Of a DNA stretch of 64,000 bases, positions 47,055-56,040 are shown piece by piece. The translations under genes were made by a program, and so were the position numbers. Positions within the stretch are counted from its first letter, which is position 1. Every line of letters begins with the position of its first letter. The notes below the pieces were generated by a model, which had not been told where the DNA came from, did no database searches, and saw only the letters and a program-made list of their open reading frames with translations. The stretch comes from Paenibacillus tianjinensis. Lineage in GTDB: Bacteria; Bacillota; Bacilli; Paenibacillales; Paenibacillaceae. Location: the NCBI RefSeq assembly GCF_017086365.1, contig NZ_CP070969.1, positions 186,001-250,000 of the forward strand, given 5' to 3'.

Positions 47055-47138
47055 TGTGTATTCTGATTCAGGTTTCCGCTCCGCCCACAATACGCCCTGC
47101 CGGTTCTAATTGGACAGGCAGCTGAGGAGGAATGACTT

Positions 47139-48056
47139 GTGACAAACAATAATCAGACAATCGTGCCGCATATATGGTATGACAAAGAAGCGGTAGAAGC
47201 AGCTAACTTTTACGCATCTGTTTTCCCCGAATCCAAGGTTACCAGCGTTACGACAATTCATGACACACCGTCAGGTGACTGTGACCAAGTTTCATTTGAA
47301 ATATGGGGACAGAAGTTTATGGCGATCAGTGCAGGGCCCTATTTTAAATTAAATCCGTCAGTGTCTTTCTTCGTTAATTTTGATCCGTCACGCGAAAAGG
47401 ACGCAGCTGTGAAAATAGATGAGGTCTGGGACAAGTTATCTGAGGGCGGCCAGGCACTAATGCCGCTTGATAAGTATCCATTCAGTGAGCGGTACGGCTG
47501 GATTCAGGATAAATATGGCGTGTCCTGGCAGCTGATGCTTACAAATCCTGAGGGTGAGGAGCGTCCGCCTATCATCCCGTCTTTTTTGTTTGTGGGTGAT
47601 CAGTACGGTAAGGCGGAAGAGGCTATGTCTCTCTATTTATCAGTATTTGGCAACTCGCGGCAGGGAACGATTGCCCGCTATCCCAAGGGCATGGAGCCTG
47701 ATCAGGAAGGAGCCATTATGTTCTCTGACTTCATGCTGGAGAAGCAGTGGTTCACCGCCATGGACAGTGCGCATGAGCATAAATTTAGTTTCAACGAGGC
47801 GATCTCTTTTATGGTGAAATGCGATTCGCAAGAGGAGATTGATCATTACTGGGAGAAGCTGTCTGCGGTTCCCGAGGCTGAACAATGCGGCTGGCTGAAA
47901 GACCGGTTTGGCGTGTCGTGGCAGATTGTGCCGGCCGAGATGGACGAAATGCTGGAAAAGGGAACACCGGAGCAAATTGCACGTGTTACGAAGGCTTTTT
48001 TGCAGATGAAGAAATTCGATCTTGCAGCATTGCATAAGGCTTATAAGGGCGAGTGA
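47139..48056 (+). CDS. Two-domain VOC protein (3-dmu-9_3-mt / PhnB type)
   Basis: This 305-residue protein consists of two tandem VOC domains. The first (residues 1-150) has [20 protein letters not shown] and [14 protein letters not shown]. The second (about 155-290) has [20 protein letters not shown] and [16 protein letters not shown]. Such double-domain proteins are often labelled 3-demethylubiquinone-9 3-methyltransferase, a name not supported by catalytic evidence. The GTG start follows GAGGAGGAATG. It probably arose by duplication of a single-domain ancestor. Confidence 0.87.
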   Translation: MTNNNQTIVPHIWYDKEAVEAANFYASVFPESKVTSVTTIHDTPSGDCDQVSFEIWGQKFMAISAGPYFKLNPSVSFFVNFDPSREKDAAVKIDEVWDKLSEGGQALMPLDKYPFSERYGWIQDKYGVSWQLMLTNPEGEERPPIIPSFLFVGDQYGKAEEAMSLYLSVFGNSRQGTIARYPKGMEPDQEGAIMFSDFMLEKQWFTAMDSAHEHKFSFNEAISFMVKCDSQEEIDHYWEKLSAVPEAEQCGWLKDRFGVSWQIVPAEMDEMLEKGTPEQIARVTKAFLQMKKFDLAALHKAYKGE

Positions 48057-48110
48057 AGCTTACACTTTACCCTCTGCCAGAGAAGGCATGGTTATAGTAA
48101 TGAGAAAGAA

Positions 48111-48140
48111 GCGATGAGAGAACAACCTCACCGCTTTTTT
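48111..48140 (+). terminator. Terminator after the VOC genes
   Basis: AGCGATGAG and CTCACCGCT arms are followed by six T. Confidence 0.65.
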
Positions 48141-48198
48141 GATGTGCTTTGAAGTATCATTTTAATCGGTGTCTTTTTTCTTTCACTTAATAAGTTGT

Positions 48199-48600
48199 CT
48201 ACAACAGCTTCACACAATGCTGCTGAATCATTGCTGCGAGCTCATCAAAACTATATTTATGATTCACCATATCAACAGTAAAGTCTTCAGCTAGCTTGCT
48301 CTCCATCTTGAAGCCCAAACCATTATAACGCAAAAAGATTACAAGTGCGGTAAATGCTGTACGTTTGTTACCGTTTTGAAACGGGTGATTTTGACCGAGG
48401 GATTCAAAGAGAGCAGCTGCTTTACCAAAAATAGTAGGATAAGCATCATCACCAAATGCGGATGACCCGGCGCGAAGAACGGCGGACTCCAGCAGGCCGG
48501 GATTCTTCACACCAATCTGCTCTCCAGGACTGTATCTCTGTATCATTGCTACATTGATCGCTATAACTTCCTGCGTGGTCAAATAACGGACTTCACTCAT
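48199..48600 (-). CDS. doc: Doc-family toxin (Fic fold)
   Basis: This 133-residue protein has the Doc/Fic motif HPFQNGNKRTAFTAL (HxFxxGNKR) at about residues 71-85, plus YLTTQEVIAINVAMIQRY at the N-terminus, typical of Doc. Doc toxins phosphorylate EF-Tu and stop translation. The gene overlaps the antitoxin by four bases. It is the second gene of a toxin-antitoxin pair lying near a stray tmRNA fragment. Confidence 0.92.
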   Translation of the reverse strand: MSEVRYLTTQEVIAINVAMIQRYSPGEQIGVKNPGLLESAVLRAGSSAFGDDAYPTIFGKAAALFESLGQNHPFQNGNKRTAFTALVIFLRYNGLGFKMESKLAEDFTVDMVNHKYSFDELAAMIQQHCVKLL

Positions 48601-48860
48601 CTGTCTTTGAGTCCTTTTAAGGTCTCATCATATTCGTTGATAACCTCGGACAGACAATCCATGAAATCCTCGCTGATTCCTGCGGGCAATGTGACCTTGG
48701 CGGATTTTTTGATAACAATTTCTCCACTTTGGGGATGGACCTCGATTTGAACCGTATCGCCTAATTCCAGGCCGATTTGTTTGAAAGCATCTGTCATGGT
48801 AATGCCCAGACTATTTCCGAATTTGGTAATCTTCTGTTCCATTTCAATCCCCCTATCCAT
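48597..48860 (-). CDS. AbrB/MazE-type antitoxin
   Basis: This 87-residue protein has a swapped-hairpin AbrB-like DNA-binding domain at residues 7-52 (ITKFGNSLGITMTDAFKQIG, DTVQIEVHPQSGEIVIKK) and a C-terminal helical segment that would wrap the Doc toxin. Two starts are possible: 48860 after AAGGAGG, used here, or 48842 after GGGGG. It precedes doc with an ATGA overlap and probably represses its own promoter. Confidence 0.87.
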   Translation of the reverse strand: MDRGIEMEQKITKFGNSLGITMTDAFKQIGLELGDTVQIEVHPQSGEIVIKKSAKVTLPAGISEDFMDCLSEVINEYDETLKGLKDR

Positions 48861-48943
48861 CGTATTGCCTCCTTATCAACCTGTTCAACTGTTATAACAA
48901 TTATACGATAATCTATTGAGATGGGGCATTATTATTACTGGAT

Positions 48944-48979
48944 TGACGTCAAGACTGTGATTACACTCGTTGAAGCCTA
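48944..48979 (+). repeat. Diverged tmRNA gene fragment
   Basis: 36 bp match ssrA 6253-6288 at 31 positions (TGACGTCAAGACTGTGATTA against TGACATCAAAACTGTGACTA, continuing through CACTCGTTGAAGC). It stands alone, 12.6 kb outside the ssrA array, and borders the Doc/antitoxin unit. At the other side of that unit, 48153-48177 (GTATCATTTTAATCGGTGTC..) resembles the sequence after the tmRNA gene. Confidence 0.7.
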
Positions 48980-49020
48980 AAAAAAAGACAACCCTGACAA
49001 ATACATCAGAAGTCATCCTT
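48980..49020 (-). terminator. Terminator of the MBL-fold lipoprotein gene
   Basis: On the minus strand GATGACTT pairs with GGTTGTC (with G-U pairs) and is followed by eight T. Confidence 0.6.
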
Positions 49021-49036
49021 TTTCAGTTCGCATCAA

Positions 49037-49924
49037 TTATTTAGCATTCATTTGGGCAAGCTCTACAAACTGTTTTTTCATATCCTTCGTCACAACCAAT
49101 TCATTGAGCTTGACCGTTTCGACACCTGACGGCACTTCTTTCAGAATCTGATCAATAGTCGGCTCTCCATAGAATACCGCTTCTGGATTGTTACTGAAAT
49201 GTTGTGGAATGATGACCTTTACATCCATGTCATATAACGATTGAAAAATAGCTGTGTTTTTCAGTGTTTCCGGGCCGTATTCTCCTGCATAGGTCAAAAC
49301 AACATCCGCACCTTTCACGGCCTCAAGTGCCTCTGGCAATTCTATCTTATCCGTCTCCCCCATGTGTACGATCTTGAAATCACCAAAGCGAAATACGAAT
49401 ATCTCATTGTCCCCTAAATTCGATACATGTTTGGAAGAAAACCCGGTTACTTCTACCTCGCCGACTTTAATGGGTTCTTTCATCAAGGCGGGGACAAGTC
49501 TTTGGGGATCTCCCTTTAGCTGCTTCAAATCCGGAACGTGATCATCATGGTAATGGGACACTGTGTAGGCATCCACCTCCATATCAGGAGCTGGACCAAA
49601 AAATGCTTTTAATTTGGACGGGTAGGGGTCAGTCAAGAATGTTGTTCCATCAGGAAAGGTTAAATAAAAGCATGAATTCCCCACGTATTTAATGGTCAAG
49701 GGACCATTCTGTGTTGGTTTAGAAGACGGTGCGCTGGTGACGGCGGGTTTCGTGCCAGGTTCACTGCTTGCGGGTGCAGGAGAGGATACCTTTGCAGCGG
49801 CTGCTTCCGTATTAGGTGTACTCTCTGTTGCTTCAGTATTCGAACACCCCCCCAACATAGCACAACAGATAAGAATCAAAAGTAATACAGCGAGCCCTCC
49901 CGTACTTCTTCTTTCAAATTTCAT
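49037..49924 (-). CDS. MBL-fold metallohydrolase, lipoprotein
   Basis: The signal LAVLLLILICCAMLGGCSNT has a lipobox GGC, so the 295-residue protein is anchored outside the membrane. A Ser/Pro/Thr-rich spacer (residues 30-75) leads to an MBL domain with the metal motif VSHYHDDHVPDLKQL, GFSSKHVSNLGDNEIFVF and a late HMGETDK. The domain resembles UlaG/UPF0173-type hydrolases. Substrate unknown. AGGGGAG precedes the ATG, and the gene stands alone with its own terminator. Confidence 0.88.
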   Translation of the reverse strand: MKFERRSTGGLAVLLLILICCAMLGGCSNTEATESTPNTEAAAAKVSSPAPASSEPGTKPAVTSAPSSKPTQNGPLTIKYVGNSCFYLTFPDGTTFLTDPYPSKLKAFFGPAPDMEVDAYTVSHYHDDHVPDLKQLKGDPQRLVPALMKEPIKVGEVEVTGFSSKHVSNLGDNEIFVFRFGDFKIVHMGETDKIELPEALEAVKGADVVLTYAGEYGPETLKNTAIFQSLYDMDVKVIIPQHFSNNPEAVFYGEPTIDQILKEVPSGVETVKLNELVVTKDMKKQFVELAQMNAK

Positions 49925-50129
49925 AATATGACTCCCCTCAAACGATTTATGCTACAGAGGCATCATACCTAATCTCCTGTGCAGCGAGAATGGTGTATCT
50001 GCAATAGCTGTTTGCTTTTAAACAAGTTTTGCAATACACTCTGAAATTCTGCAGGTCTACCCGTTAACCCAAAAGTGTTATAAAATGGATTTGGTAAACG
50101 ACTTACAATGGACAACTGAGGTGAACGCT

Positions 50130-51050
50130 GTGGATTTTGTAACAATCGGTAGAGAAGTGCATTCTGGCTATCGGCTTCCGTTATCCTTTGCTGAACATGA
50201 ATCATGTATAGAAGATACTCGGGGCCATGGCAGATGGAGTCTAGTGCTGATTGAGAAGGGGGCAGGCATCTTATCCAGCGGAGGCTTGCAAACGCCATTT
50301 ACTTCGCCAGTGATCCTGTGTATCAATGAACATGAACATGTGGAACTGAACGTATCCTCAGGTATACCCGTAAAGTCCGTTTATTTTGATCCATTAGTTG
50401 TGAACAGCAAATTCAATTTCGACAATGTCCATAATCCTCATGGTGATTTCTCCAACACTGAAGAGCAAGACCTTTATCTGCTTCAACCATTCATTAGGAG
50501 AAGCCTGGAATATCCCTGCATTTCAACAATAGATACTGCAAATGCTCAACATATCTCTAAGCTCTTGGTTCAGATGAACCAGACACTTGTAGCCCAAAGT
50601 GACCTCAACTGGCCCTGCCGCTCCCGCTCGCTTTTGCTGGAAGTGCTTATTCTCCTCTCAAAGCTGATTAATCAAGAGGAAAGTCTGTCAGAATCAGAAG
50701 ATACTGAACCTTGTGATAGGGTAAACGATATTTTGATTTATTTACATACAAACTATTCGAATAAAATAACGTTGAATGAATTAAGCCGAATGTTTCATGT
50801 GAACCGGACCACCTTAAATCATCAGTTCTCCCAGCTCACCAATTTGTCTGTCATCGATTATTTGATCAAGTACCGCGTGCAGATAGCCGCCACTTTATTG
50901 AGAGACACCTTGCTTCCGGTCGCGGAGATTATGGAGAGGACCGGCTTCCACAACACTACGCATTTTTGGAGAATATTTAAAAAGCATACCGCGCTCTCCC
51001 CCTCCAGTTACCGGAAACAAAATTGCTGGATGTATGTTTCGGGTGAATAG
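50130..51050 (+). CDS. AraC-family transcriptional regulator
   Basis: This is a 306-residue protein from GTG 50130, chosen because TGAGGTGA lies 6 nt upstream; an ATG at 50085 has no ribosome binding site. The N-terminal half is a cupin-like sensor (LSFAEHESCIEDTRGHGRWS, ILCINEHEHVEL). The C-terminal 100 residues carry two helix-turn-helices: ITLNELSRMFHVNRTTLNHQ and VAEIMERTGFHNTTHFWRIF, ending FKKHTALSPSSYRK. It precedes the pectate lyase gene and could control it. Confidence 0.9.
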   Translation: MDFVTIGREVHSGYRLPLSFAEHESCIEDTRGHGRWSLVLIEKGAGILSSGGLQTPFTSPVILCINEHEHVELNVSSGIPVKSVYFDPLVVNSKFNFDNVHNPHGDFSNTEEQDLYLLQPFIRRSLEYPCISTIDTANAQHISKLLVQMNQTLVAQSDLNWPCRSRSLLLEVLILLSKLINQEESLSESEDTEPCDRVNDILIYLHTNYSNKITLNELSRMFHVNRTTLNHQFSQLTNLSVIDYLIKYRVQIAATLLRDTLLPVAEIMERTGFHNTTHFWRIFKKHTALSPSSYRKQNCWMYVSGE

Positions 51051-51113
51051 TTTAATCCCTTGTAAGAGACAGGGTTTTAAAAGTGTAAGCTGCTCCCTAT
51101 GAAGTAAAGCAAA

Positions 51114-51139
51114 AGACACCTTAACCGGTGTCTTTTTTT
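51114..51139 (+). terminator. Terminator after the AraC-type gene
   Basis: AGACACC / GGTGTCT arms around TTAACC, then seven T. Confidence 0.9.
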
Positions 51140-51352
51140 GCTGTGGGCACCCGCCCAAGTCCGCCCGTATAGCCCGGTAAAACGCACCGGAGAGTTCCAT
51201 CCCCCTGTCATATAATCATTAGCCCAGAATTCTGCATGAGGCGCTCCGATATGAGTAAATGATTGTTTAGGAACCGTTTTGAACTCTGATATGCTCAGGA
51301 TGCCCGGAGTAGCGGTAAATGGGGAGGTGACATGAGGAAGCTCACAGCCTTT

Positions 51353-51366
51353 TGCAAACGGTTACA
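51353..51366 (+). promoter_or_regulatory. CcpA cre box upstream of pectate lyase
   Basis: TGCAAACGGTTACA matches TGNAANCGNTNNCA at all fixed positions and lies 41 bp before the start codon, a placement suited to catabolite repression. Confidence 0.75.
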
Positions 51367-51406
51367 AGAGTGTATCTGCATCTATTAAAAATCGGGAGGA
51401 AATGAA

Positions 51407-53599
51407 ATGAAGAAGTGGACGGCAAAGGCAACCGGTATTCTGCTGTTATTTTCAATGGCACTAACTTTAATAGCAGGCGGATGGGGGAATACGGTGGCAC
51501 ATGCTGCGGGCCTTACGATCACCGGCAGCGGAGGCTGGAATGAAACCGCATATGTAGAATGGTCACCGGTTAGTAATGCCTCAGGATACAATGTATATGT
51601 TAAACCGGCAAACGCAGCGGACTCGCAGTATCAGCAAATTAATAATGAATTGATCCGCAAATATGCTTCCTATTGGAGAGCTGATGCTGTAGGGCTGGTA
51701 GCCGGAAGTTATGTGATGAAGGTCGAGGCAATTCTGACAGGGGGAGGGACGGCCAGTGCTGTATCCGATACTTTAACTGTAGCGCCGTTTGACCGTTCCG
51801 GATTTGCTTTTTCGGCAAACTCTCCGTTAGGCACAGGTTCAGGCGCATATAATGCGAATGGCACCTTGAAAAGCGGCGCTCAGGTCCTGTATATCACCTC
51901 CCAGAATGCACAAACCGTAACCCTTCCTGTAAAAGTCAGCAGCTCAGGTGCTGTACAAAACGGCGTGGGTTTGGGCGGGGTTTTGACTCTAAGACAAAAA
52001 GGCTACGACACCACTCCGCTCGCCATCCGGATTATTGGCAAAGTTACGGCCTCAGATTTGAGCGGGCAGCTCAACAGCAGCGGGTATCTTCAGGTCAAAG
52101 GTAAAAGCAATTATTCGGAAATGAATATTACGATTGAAGGGATCGGGGACGATGCTTACGCCTATGGCTGGGGGCTGCTTCTGAGATATGTCGGTAATGT
52201 GGAAGTGAGAAACCTGGGCCTGATGTTATTCCCGGACGATGGCGTGTCGATGGACACGGGGAATGCGAATGTATGGGTGCATAATAATGATATTTTCTAC
52301 GGATCTGCAGGCGGGGATGCGGACCAGGCCAAGGGTGACGGTTCCACAGACCTTAAGAACGGTTCGTCGTACATCACGATCTCTTACAATCACTACTGGG
52401 ATTCGGGAAAATCTTCGCTGGTCGGGCTGACCGAGCCGGCGGAATTCTTCGCCACCTTCCATCATAACTGGTTCGATCATTCGGACTCCCGTCATCCGCG
52501 TATCCGTGTGGCTTCTGTTCATATCTATAATAACTTCTATGATGGCATCTCAAAATATGGCGTTGGTGTTACCAGCGGAGGTTCCGCCTTTGTTGAATCC
52601 AACTATTTTAGACATACCAAATATCCGATGATGATTTCCCTGCAAGGCACGGATGCTCTGGGAGAAGAAGGTACATTCTCAGGCGAAAATGGCGGGATGA
52701 TCAAAGCCTACAACAATCTTGTTGCGGATGCGGCCAGTCTGATTTATGCCAACTCCAATACTGGAACAGCACCGGCTAACGCAACCTCTTTTGATGCGTA
52801 TCTGGCATCGGCGAGAAATGAAACCGTTCCGGGCTCATACAAGGCATTAACGGGCGGAACCGCTTATAACAACTTCGATACAACAGTTAACACGGGAGTA
52901 AGTGCATCTGCCGTTGACAGCGTAAGCGCAGTAGAGCAGATTGTTACGGCAAAAGCCGGCCGCCTGGACAGCGGAGACTTCACCTGGACATTCAATGATT
53001 CCGTGGATGACGCATCCTATGACCTCAATACAGCACTGATGTCCGCAATCAGAAGCTACACCACCGGGCTTGTATCGGTAGGCGGCAACTCCAGCCCAAC
53101 CAGCCCGACTCCAACACCAACGGCAACAGTTACGCCTACAGCGACTCCTGTACCAACAGCAACGGCTACGCCAACGGAAACTCCAGTGCCAACCGCAACA
53201 CCTACACCAACGGCAACTCCTGCACCAACCGCAACGGCGACACCGACACCGACAGCAACTCCAACCACTGGAGCTTATGTCCACAACTTCACCACATCAG
53301 GGACAACAAGCAGCTTCTTCAATATTCAAGGAAATCTCTCCACCAGCAAGGGGACGGTCGTATATAATGGTCTGACTCTAACTCAGTGTCTGAAAATCGA
53401 GAGCGCAACCAGCATCGCGTTCACTGCAACGAAAGCTTCTACCCTGACATTAGTGTTTAACGCCGAAGGAACCCAGATAAAAGTGGACGGAACAAGCTAT
53501 CCCATCACCAACCGTATTGCCACGGTATCTCTTGCGGCGGGTGCACATACCATTACGAAGGATAGCACTGCGAATCTGTATTACATTGAGTTGAAATAG
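51407..53599 (+). CDS. Secreted multidomain pectate lyase (PL1)
   Basis: This 730-residue protein has a signal peptide (MKKWTAKATGILLLFSMALT to VAHAA) and then a fibronectin III-like domain (about 35-125). The PL1 parallel beta-helix runs from about 140 to 550, with MNITIEGIGDDAYAYGWGLL, the calcium-site WVHNNDIFYG, KGDGSTDLKNGSSYITISYN and catalytic-region DHSDSRHPRIRVASVHIYNN. A Thr/Pro/Ala linker follows with repeated PTATxTPT units (about 564-623), then a C-terminal beta domain of about 105 residues. It cleaves polygalacturonate by beta-elimination outside the cell. GGGAGGAAATGAA provides the ribosome binding site; the cre box upstream suggests CcpA control. Confidence 0.93.
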   Translation: MKKWTAKATGILLLFSMALTLIAGGWGNTVAHAAGLTITGSGGWNETAYVEWSPVSNASGYNVYVKPANAADSQYQQINNELIRKYASYWRADAVGLVAGSYVMKVEAILTGGGTASAVSDTLTVAPFDRSGFAFSANSPLGTGSGAYNANGTLKSGAQVLYITSQNAQTVTLPVKVSSSGAVQNGVGLGGVLTLRQKGYDTTPLAIRIIGKVTASDLSGQLNSSGYLQVKGKSNYSEMNITIEGIGDDAYAYGWGLLLRYVGNVEVRNLGLMLFPDDGVSMDTGNANVWVHNNDIFYGSAGGDADQAKGDGSTDLKNGSSYITISYNHYWDSGKSSLVGLTEPAEFFATFHHNWFDHSDSRHPRIRVASVHIYNNFYDGISKYGVGVTSGGSAFVESNYFRHTKYPMMISLQGTDALGEEGTFSGENGGMIKAYNNLVADAASLIYANSNTGTAPANATSFDAYLASARNETVPGSYKALTGGTAYNNFDTTVNTGVSASAVDSVSAVEQIVTAKAGRLDSGDFTWTFNDSVDDASYDLNTALMSAIRSYTTGLVSVGGNSSPTSPTPTPTATVTPTATPVPTATATPTETPVPTATPTPTATPAPTATATPTPTATPTTGAYVHNFTTSGTTSSFFNIQGNLSTSKGTVVYNGLTLTQCLKIESATSIAFTATKASTLTLVFNAEGTQIKVDGTSYPITNRIATVSLAAGAHTITKDSTANLYYIELK

Positions 53600-53653
53600 T
53601 ATGGCTGCGAGAATTTAGTGGCAATTGAAAGGCCATCGGCTAGTCAAAAGCAG

Positions 53654-53679
53654 AAAGCGACCTTTAGGGGTCGCTTTTC
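53654..53679 (+). terminator. Terminator after pectate lyase
   Basis: AAAGCGACC / GGTCGCTTT arms around TTTAGG, with T-rich tail. Confidence 0.9.
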
Positions 53680-53703
53680 TCTATTTTCTAAATTAATTTC
53701 TTG

Positions 53704-53734
53704 TTGACTTAAACCATGATTTAAGTCGTATGCT
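53704..53734 (+). promoter_or_regulatory. MerR-type promoter with 19-bp spacer and operator
   Basis: TTGACT (53704-53709) and TATGCT (53729-53734) are 19 bp apart, the overlong spacing corrected by MerR proteins. The dyad GACTTAAA..TTTAAGTC (53706-53727) fills the spacer. The MerR gene starts 43 bp downstream, so autoregulation is likely. Confidence 0.82.
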
Positions 53735-53776
53735 ATTTGTGTCGACAGTGATAGATCAGATTTGGAGGCCTTCAAA

Positions 53777-54145
53777 ATGAAGTATGTTTCGATTGGTGAA
53801 GCTTCGGCCACTTATAAGATTCCGGAATCCACGTTAAGGTATTATGAGAAGCAAGGCTTGCTGCCGCTGATGGAGCGTGATGCCGCCGGCCGGCGGTTGT
53901 TCTCGGAAATGCAGATGGCGCTGCTGGAAACGGTGCTTCGTCTGAAGCAGACACATATGCCCATCCACGATATCAGGCAATATATCGCCTGGGTTATTGA
54001 AGGGGATAGCACCACCCGGCTCCGGCTGGACATGATGACGAAGCACAAGCAGGCGGTGCTGGATGAAATTGCGACCATGACAGACGCCCTGCAAGGCATT
54101 GATTATAAAATTAACCGGTATAACAAACGTTTACAGGACAAATAG
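53777..54145 (+). CDS. MerR-family transcriptional regulator
   Basis: This 122-residue protein has the winged helix-turn-helix at residues 4-72 (VSIGEASATYKIPESTLRYY, EKQGLLPLMERDAAGRRLFS). A dimerisation coiled coil follows (MMTKHKQAVLDEIATMTDAL). There is no effector-binding Cys cluster. The start is set by GGAGG at 53764. It is 22 bp upstream of the SDR gene, forming the common MerR-plus-oxidoreductase pair, probably cotranscribed from the 19-bp-spacer promoter. Confidence 0.92.
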   Translation: MKYVSIGEASATYKIPESTLRYYEKQGLLPLMERDAAGRRLFSEMQMALLETVLRLKQTHMPIHDIRQYIAWVIEGDSTTRLRLDMMTKHKQAVLDEIATMTDALQGIDYKINRYNKRLQDK

Positions 54146-54167
54146 AGGATAGAAAAGAGGAACACTC

Positions 54168-54929
54168 ATGAAGCTGACAGGAAACACTATACTTATCACT
54201 GGCGGAAGTGCCGGAATCGGGCTGGCTTTTGCAGAGCGGTTTATCCGGGCGGGGAATCAGGTGATTGTCTGTGGACGGCGTGAAGAGGTACTTCAAAAGG
54301 CGAAGGAACAACTCCCCGGCCTGATTACCCGAGTGGTTGACTTAAATGTGGAGTCTGAACGCATAGCCTTGTTTGACTGGGTCACCGGGTTTTACCCGGA
54401 TGTTAATGTGTTGGTGAACAATGCCGGGACTCAGCAAAGGTTCAATGTGCTAAAAGCCGATGCCAGAGACAATTGGAGCTACTTCAATCAGGAGATTACA
54501 ACTAATCTTGACGCGCCTTTCCACCTCTCCCTGCTGTTTGCTCCGTTTTTGGCGAAAAAAGAGGCGGCTGCCATTATTAACGTGACCTCTGGTCTGGCCT
54601 TTACGCCGTTTGCCATCGCTCCGATCTATTCCGCAACCAAGGCGGCACTGCATTCGTTCACGATGAGCCTGCGGCACCAGTTGTCCGGGACATCGGTTGA
54701 AGTCATTGAGGTGGCTCCTCCGGCAGTCAATACCGACCTGGGCGGTGCAGGATTGCATACCCACGGGGAACCTCTGGATGCCTTCGCAGATGGGATCTTC
54801 AAAGGGTTGGAAGAGGGAAAACAGGAGATCGGTTACGGGACTTCGGTGGACCGCCTGCGCATGTCTAGAGATCAAGTGGACGAGTACACAGCAAATATGT
54901 ATCAGGCTACGAAAAGTATGATTGAATAA
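54168..54929 (+). CDS. Short-chain dehydrogenase/reductase (DltE-like)
   Basis: This 253-residue Rossmann enzyme has the cofactor motif ITGGSAGIGLAFAERF (TGxxxGIG), the NNAGTQ motif, INVTSG with catalytic Ser, and YSATKAAL (YxxxK). The length fits classical SDRs. Similar proteins are annotated DltE, but there is no dlt operon here. It is the presumed target of the adjacent MerR regulator. GAGGAACACTC precedes the ATG. The substrate is unknown. Confidence 0.9.
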   Translation: MKLTGNTILITGGSAGIGLAFAERFIRAGNQVIVCGRREEVLQKAKEQLPGLITRVVDLNVESERIALFDWVTGFYPDVNVLVNNAGTQQRFNVLKADARDNWSYFNQEITTNLDAPFHLSLLFAPFLAKKEAAAIINVTSGLAFTPFAIAPIYSATKAALHSFTMSLRHQLSGTSVEVIEVAPPAVNTDLGGAGLHTHGEPLDAFADGIFKGLEEGKQEIGYGTSVDRLRMSRDQVDEYTANMYQATKSMIE

Positions 54930-54951
54930 GGTGAACAGACGGCTATACAGC

Positions 54952-54982
54952 AAAGGCAAGGCCCTCCGGCCCTGCCTTTTTA
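54952..54982. terminator. Bidirectional terminator
   Basis: AAAGGCAAGGCC / GGCCCTGCCTTT arms with T run to the right; it also serves the convergent gene at 54980. Confidence 0.85.
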
Positions 54983-55549
54983 TTTTGTACTATTATCTGC
55001 TTGCTTCACATATGTATCATTCCAAAGCTGGGCCTCGATATATCGGTTTTTGTGATCTAAATCTTTTAGGAAGGATGTGATATCGCTAGTCGTTTCATGG
55101 ATGAACTGAAATAATGATTCTTTAGTAAAAGGGTTCATCCGGTCCGCGGAATCCATTATGGACATACTGTCGCCAAAGGTAAAGCTGATGTCGGCCGGGT
55201 CTATATCGTTCAACAGCAGCTTTGTTTGCAGCCCATGGTCGAACCACTGATGCAAATAGGTGCTTTCCCCCAGCACAAAATAAATCGGGTGTGCACTTTG
55301 CGGGTTCCCTCCTAAAGCTATAAATGAACTGTAGAGCCACTCTTCTGTGCGGATTCTTTTTTTGTAGTAACCGTCAAAGTCTTTGTCGCAAAACCGGCTA
55401 AATGAGGTGAATGAGCTGCCTGTATATTGTGAGAGTTCTTTTGCCAGCGAATAAGCATCGCTAACCGGAAGCTTGGTAAGGCTGTCTGCGGGGGAACATC
55501 TTTTATCGCAATAATTGGTTATGTACAGATTTTGGGACAACGCGCTCAC
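54980..55549 (-). CDS. Protein of unknown function (189 aa)
   Basis: I do not recognise it. MSALSQNLYITNYCDKRCSP starts a soluble, acidic protein with aromatic-rich YYKKRIRTEEWLYSSFIALG and the central stretch HPIYFVLGESTYLHQWFDHG. It has neither signal peptide nor membrane segments. TTAGGAGTGAG lies 5-8 nt upstream of the ATG. It stands alone between convergent and divergent neighbours. Confidence 0.7.
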   Translation of the reverse strand: MSALSQNLYITNYCDKRCSPADSLTKLPVSDAYSLAKELSQYTGSSFTSFSRFCDKDFDGYYKKRIRTEEWLYSSFIALGGNPQSAHPIYFVLGESTYLHQWFDHGLQTKLLLNDIDPADISFTFGDSMSIMDSADRMNPFTKESLFQFIHETTSDITSFLKDLDHKNRYIEAQLWNDTYVKQADNSTK

Positions 55550-55712
55550 TCCTAATCACATGTTATGCTGAGAGCCAACTGCATCATCTGATGGTTTTCC
55601 GTTTTCTTATCTTATTTAACTTTTATAAACAGTATAAGCGAGTTTCTCGTATAATGAAGTGAAATGTGCTTCTTTTGGAGTTGAGATTCAGAGGAGAAAG
55701 GCTGGAATCGGC

Positions 55713-55892
55713 ATGGCAGCAAATTGGTGGCTTGCACTCATTATTATGGTTGTATTAAACGGAATATTGGTCTGGACTTTGTTTACAGGACTGGAGCCTA
55801 TAAGCCGCAAGGCTAAAAAGTGGTTTTTTATCGTCGTGAATGGTATCGGGCTCATTCTGGCGGTTTCGCAATTTTTCTGGATGGATTTTTAG
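55713..55892 (+). CDS. Small two-helix membrane protein (59 aa)
   Basis: MAANWWLALIIMVVLNGILV and WFFIVVNGIGLILAVSQFF are two membrane helices joined by the charged loop EPISRKAKK. The ATG at 55713 is used; GAGGAGAAAG lies about 12 nt upstream, slightly far, and the frame is open to 55659. No family is recognised. A terminator follows. Confidence 0.6.
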   Translation: MAANWWLALIIMVVLNGILVWTLFTGLEPISRKAKKWFFIVVNGIGLILAVSQFFWMDF

Positions 55893-55902
55893 ATGGAATT
55901 CG

Positions 55903-55956
55903 TTAAGCAAGACAGGTCAGCTGGTTCTTCGGAACGTGCTTCCTTGTCTTGCTTTT
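55903..55956 (+). terminator. Terminator
   Basis: AAGCAAGACA(GG) and (CC)TTGTCTTGCTT arms enclosing a smaller GTTCTTCGGAAC hairpin, followed by T. Confidence 0.85.
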
Positions 55957-56040
55957 TTATTTATCATGGGTATATCGTATTTTGCCTAAGCAGGCGGGAA
56001 GTGCTATGGTTGAATTAACCTAGCTAAGGAGGTAATACAG

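Noticed and set aside
53100..53270. Tandem short repeats that could suggest a CRISPR array
   Set aside because: They are in-frame Pro/Thr/Ala codon repeats of the pectate lyase linker, without spacers. No CRISPR array was seen anywhere in the window.
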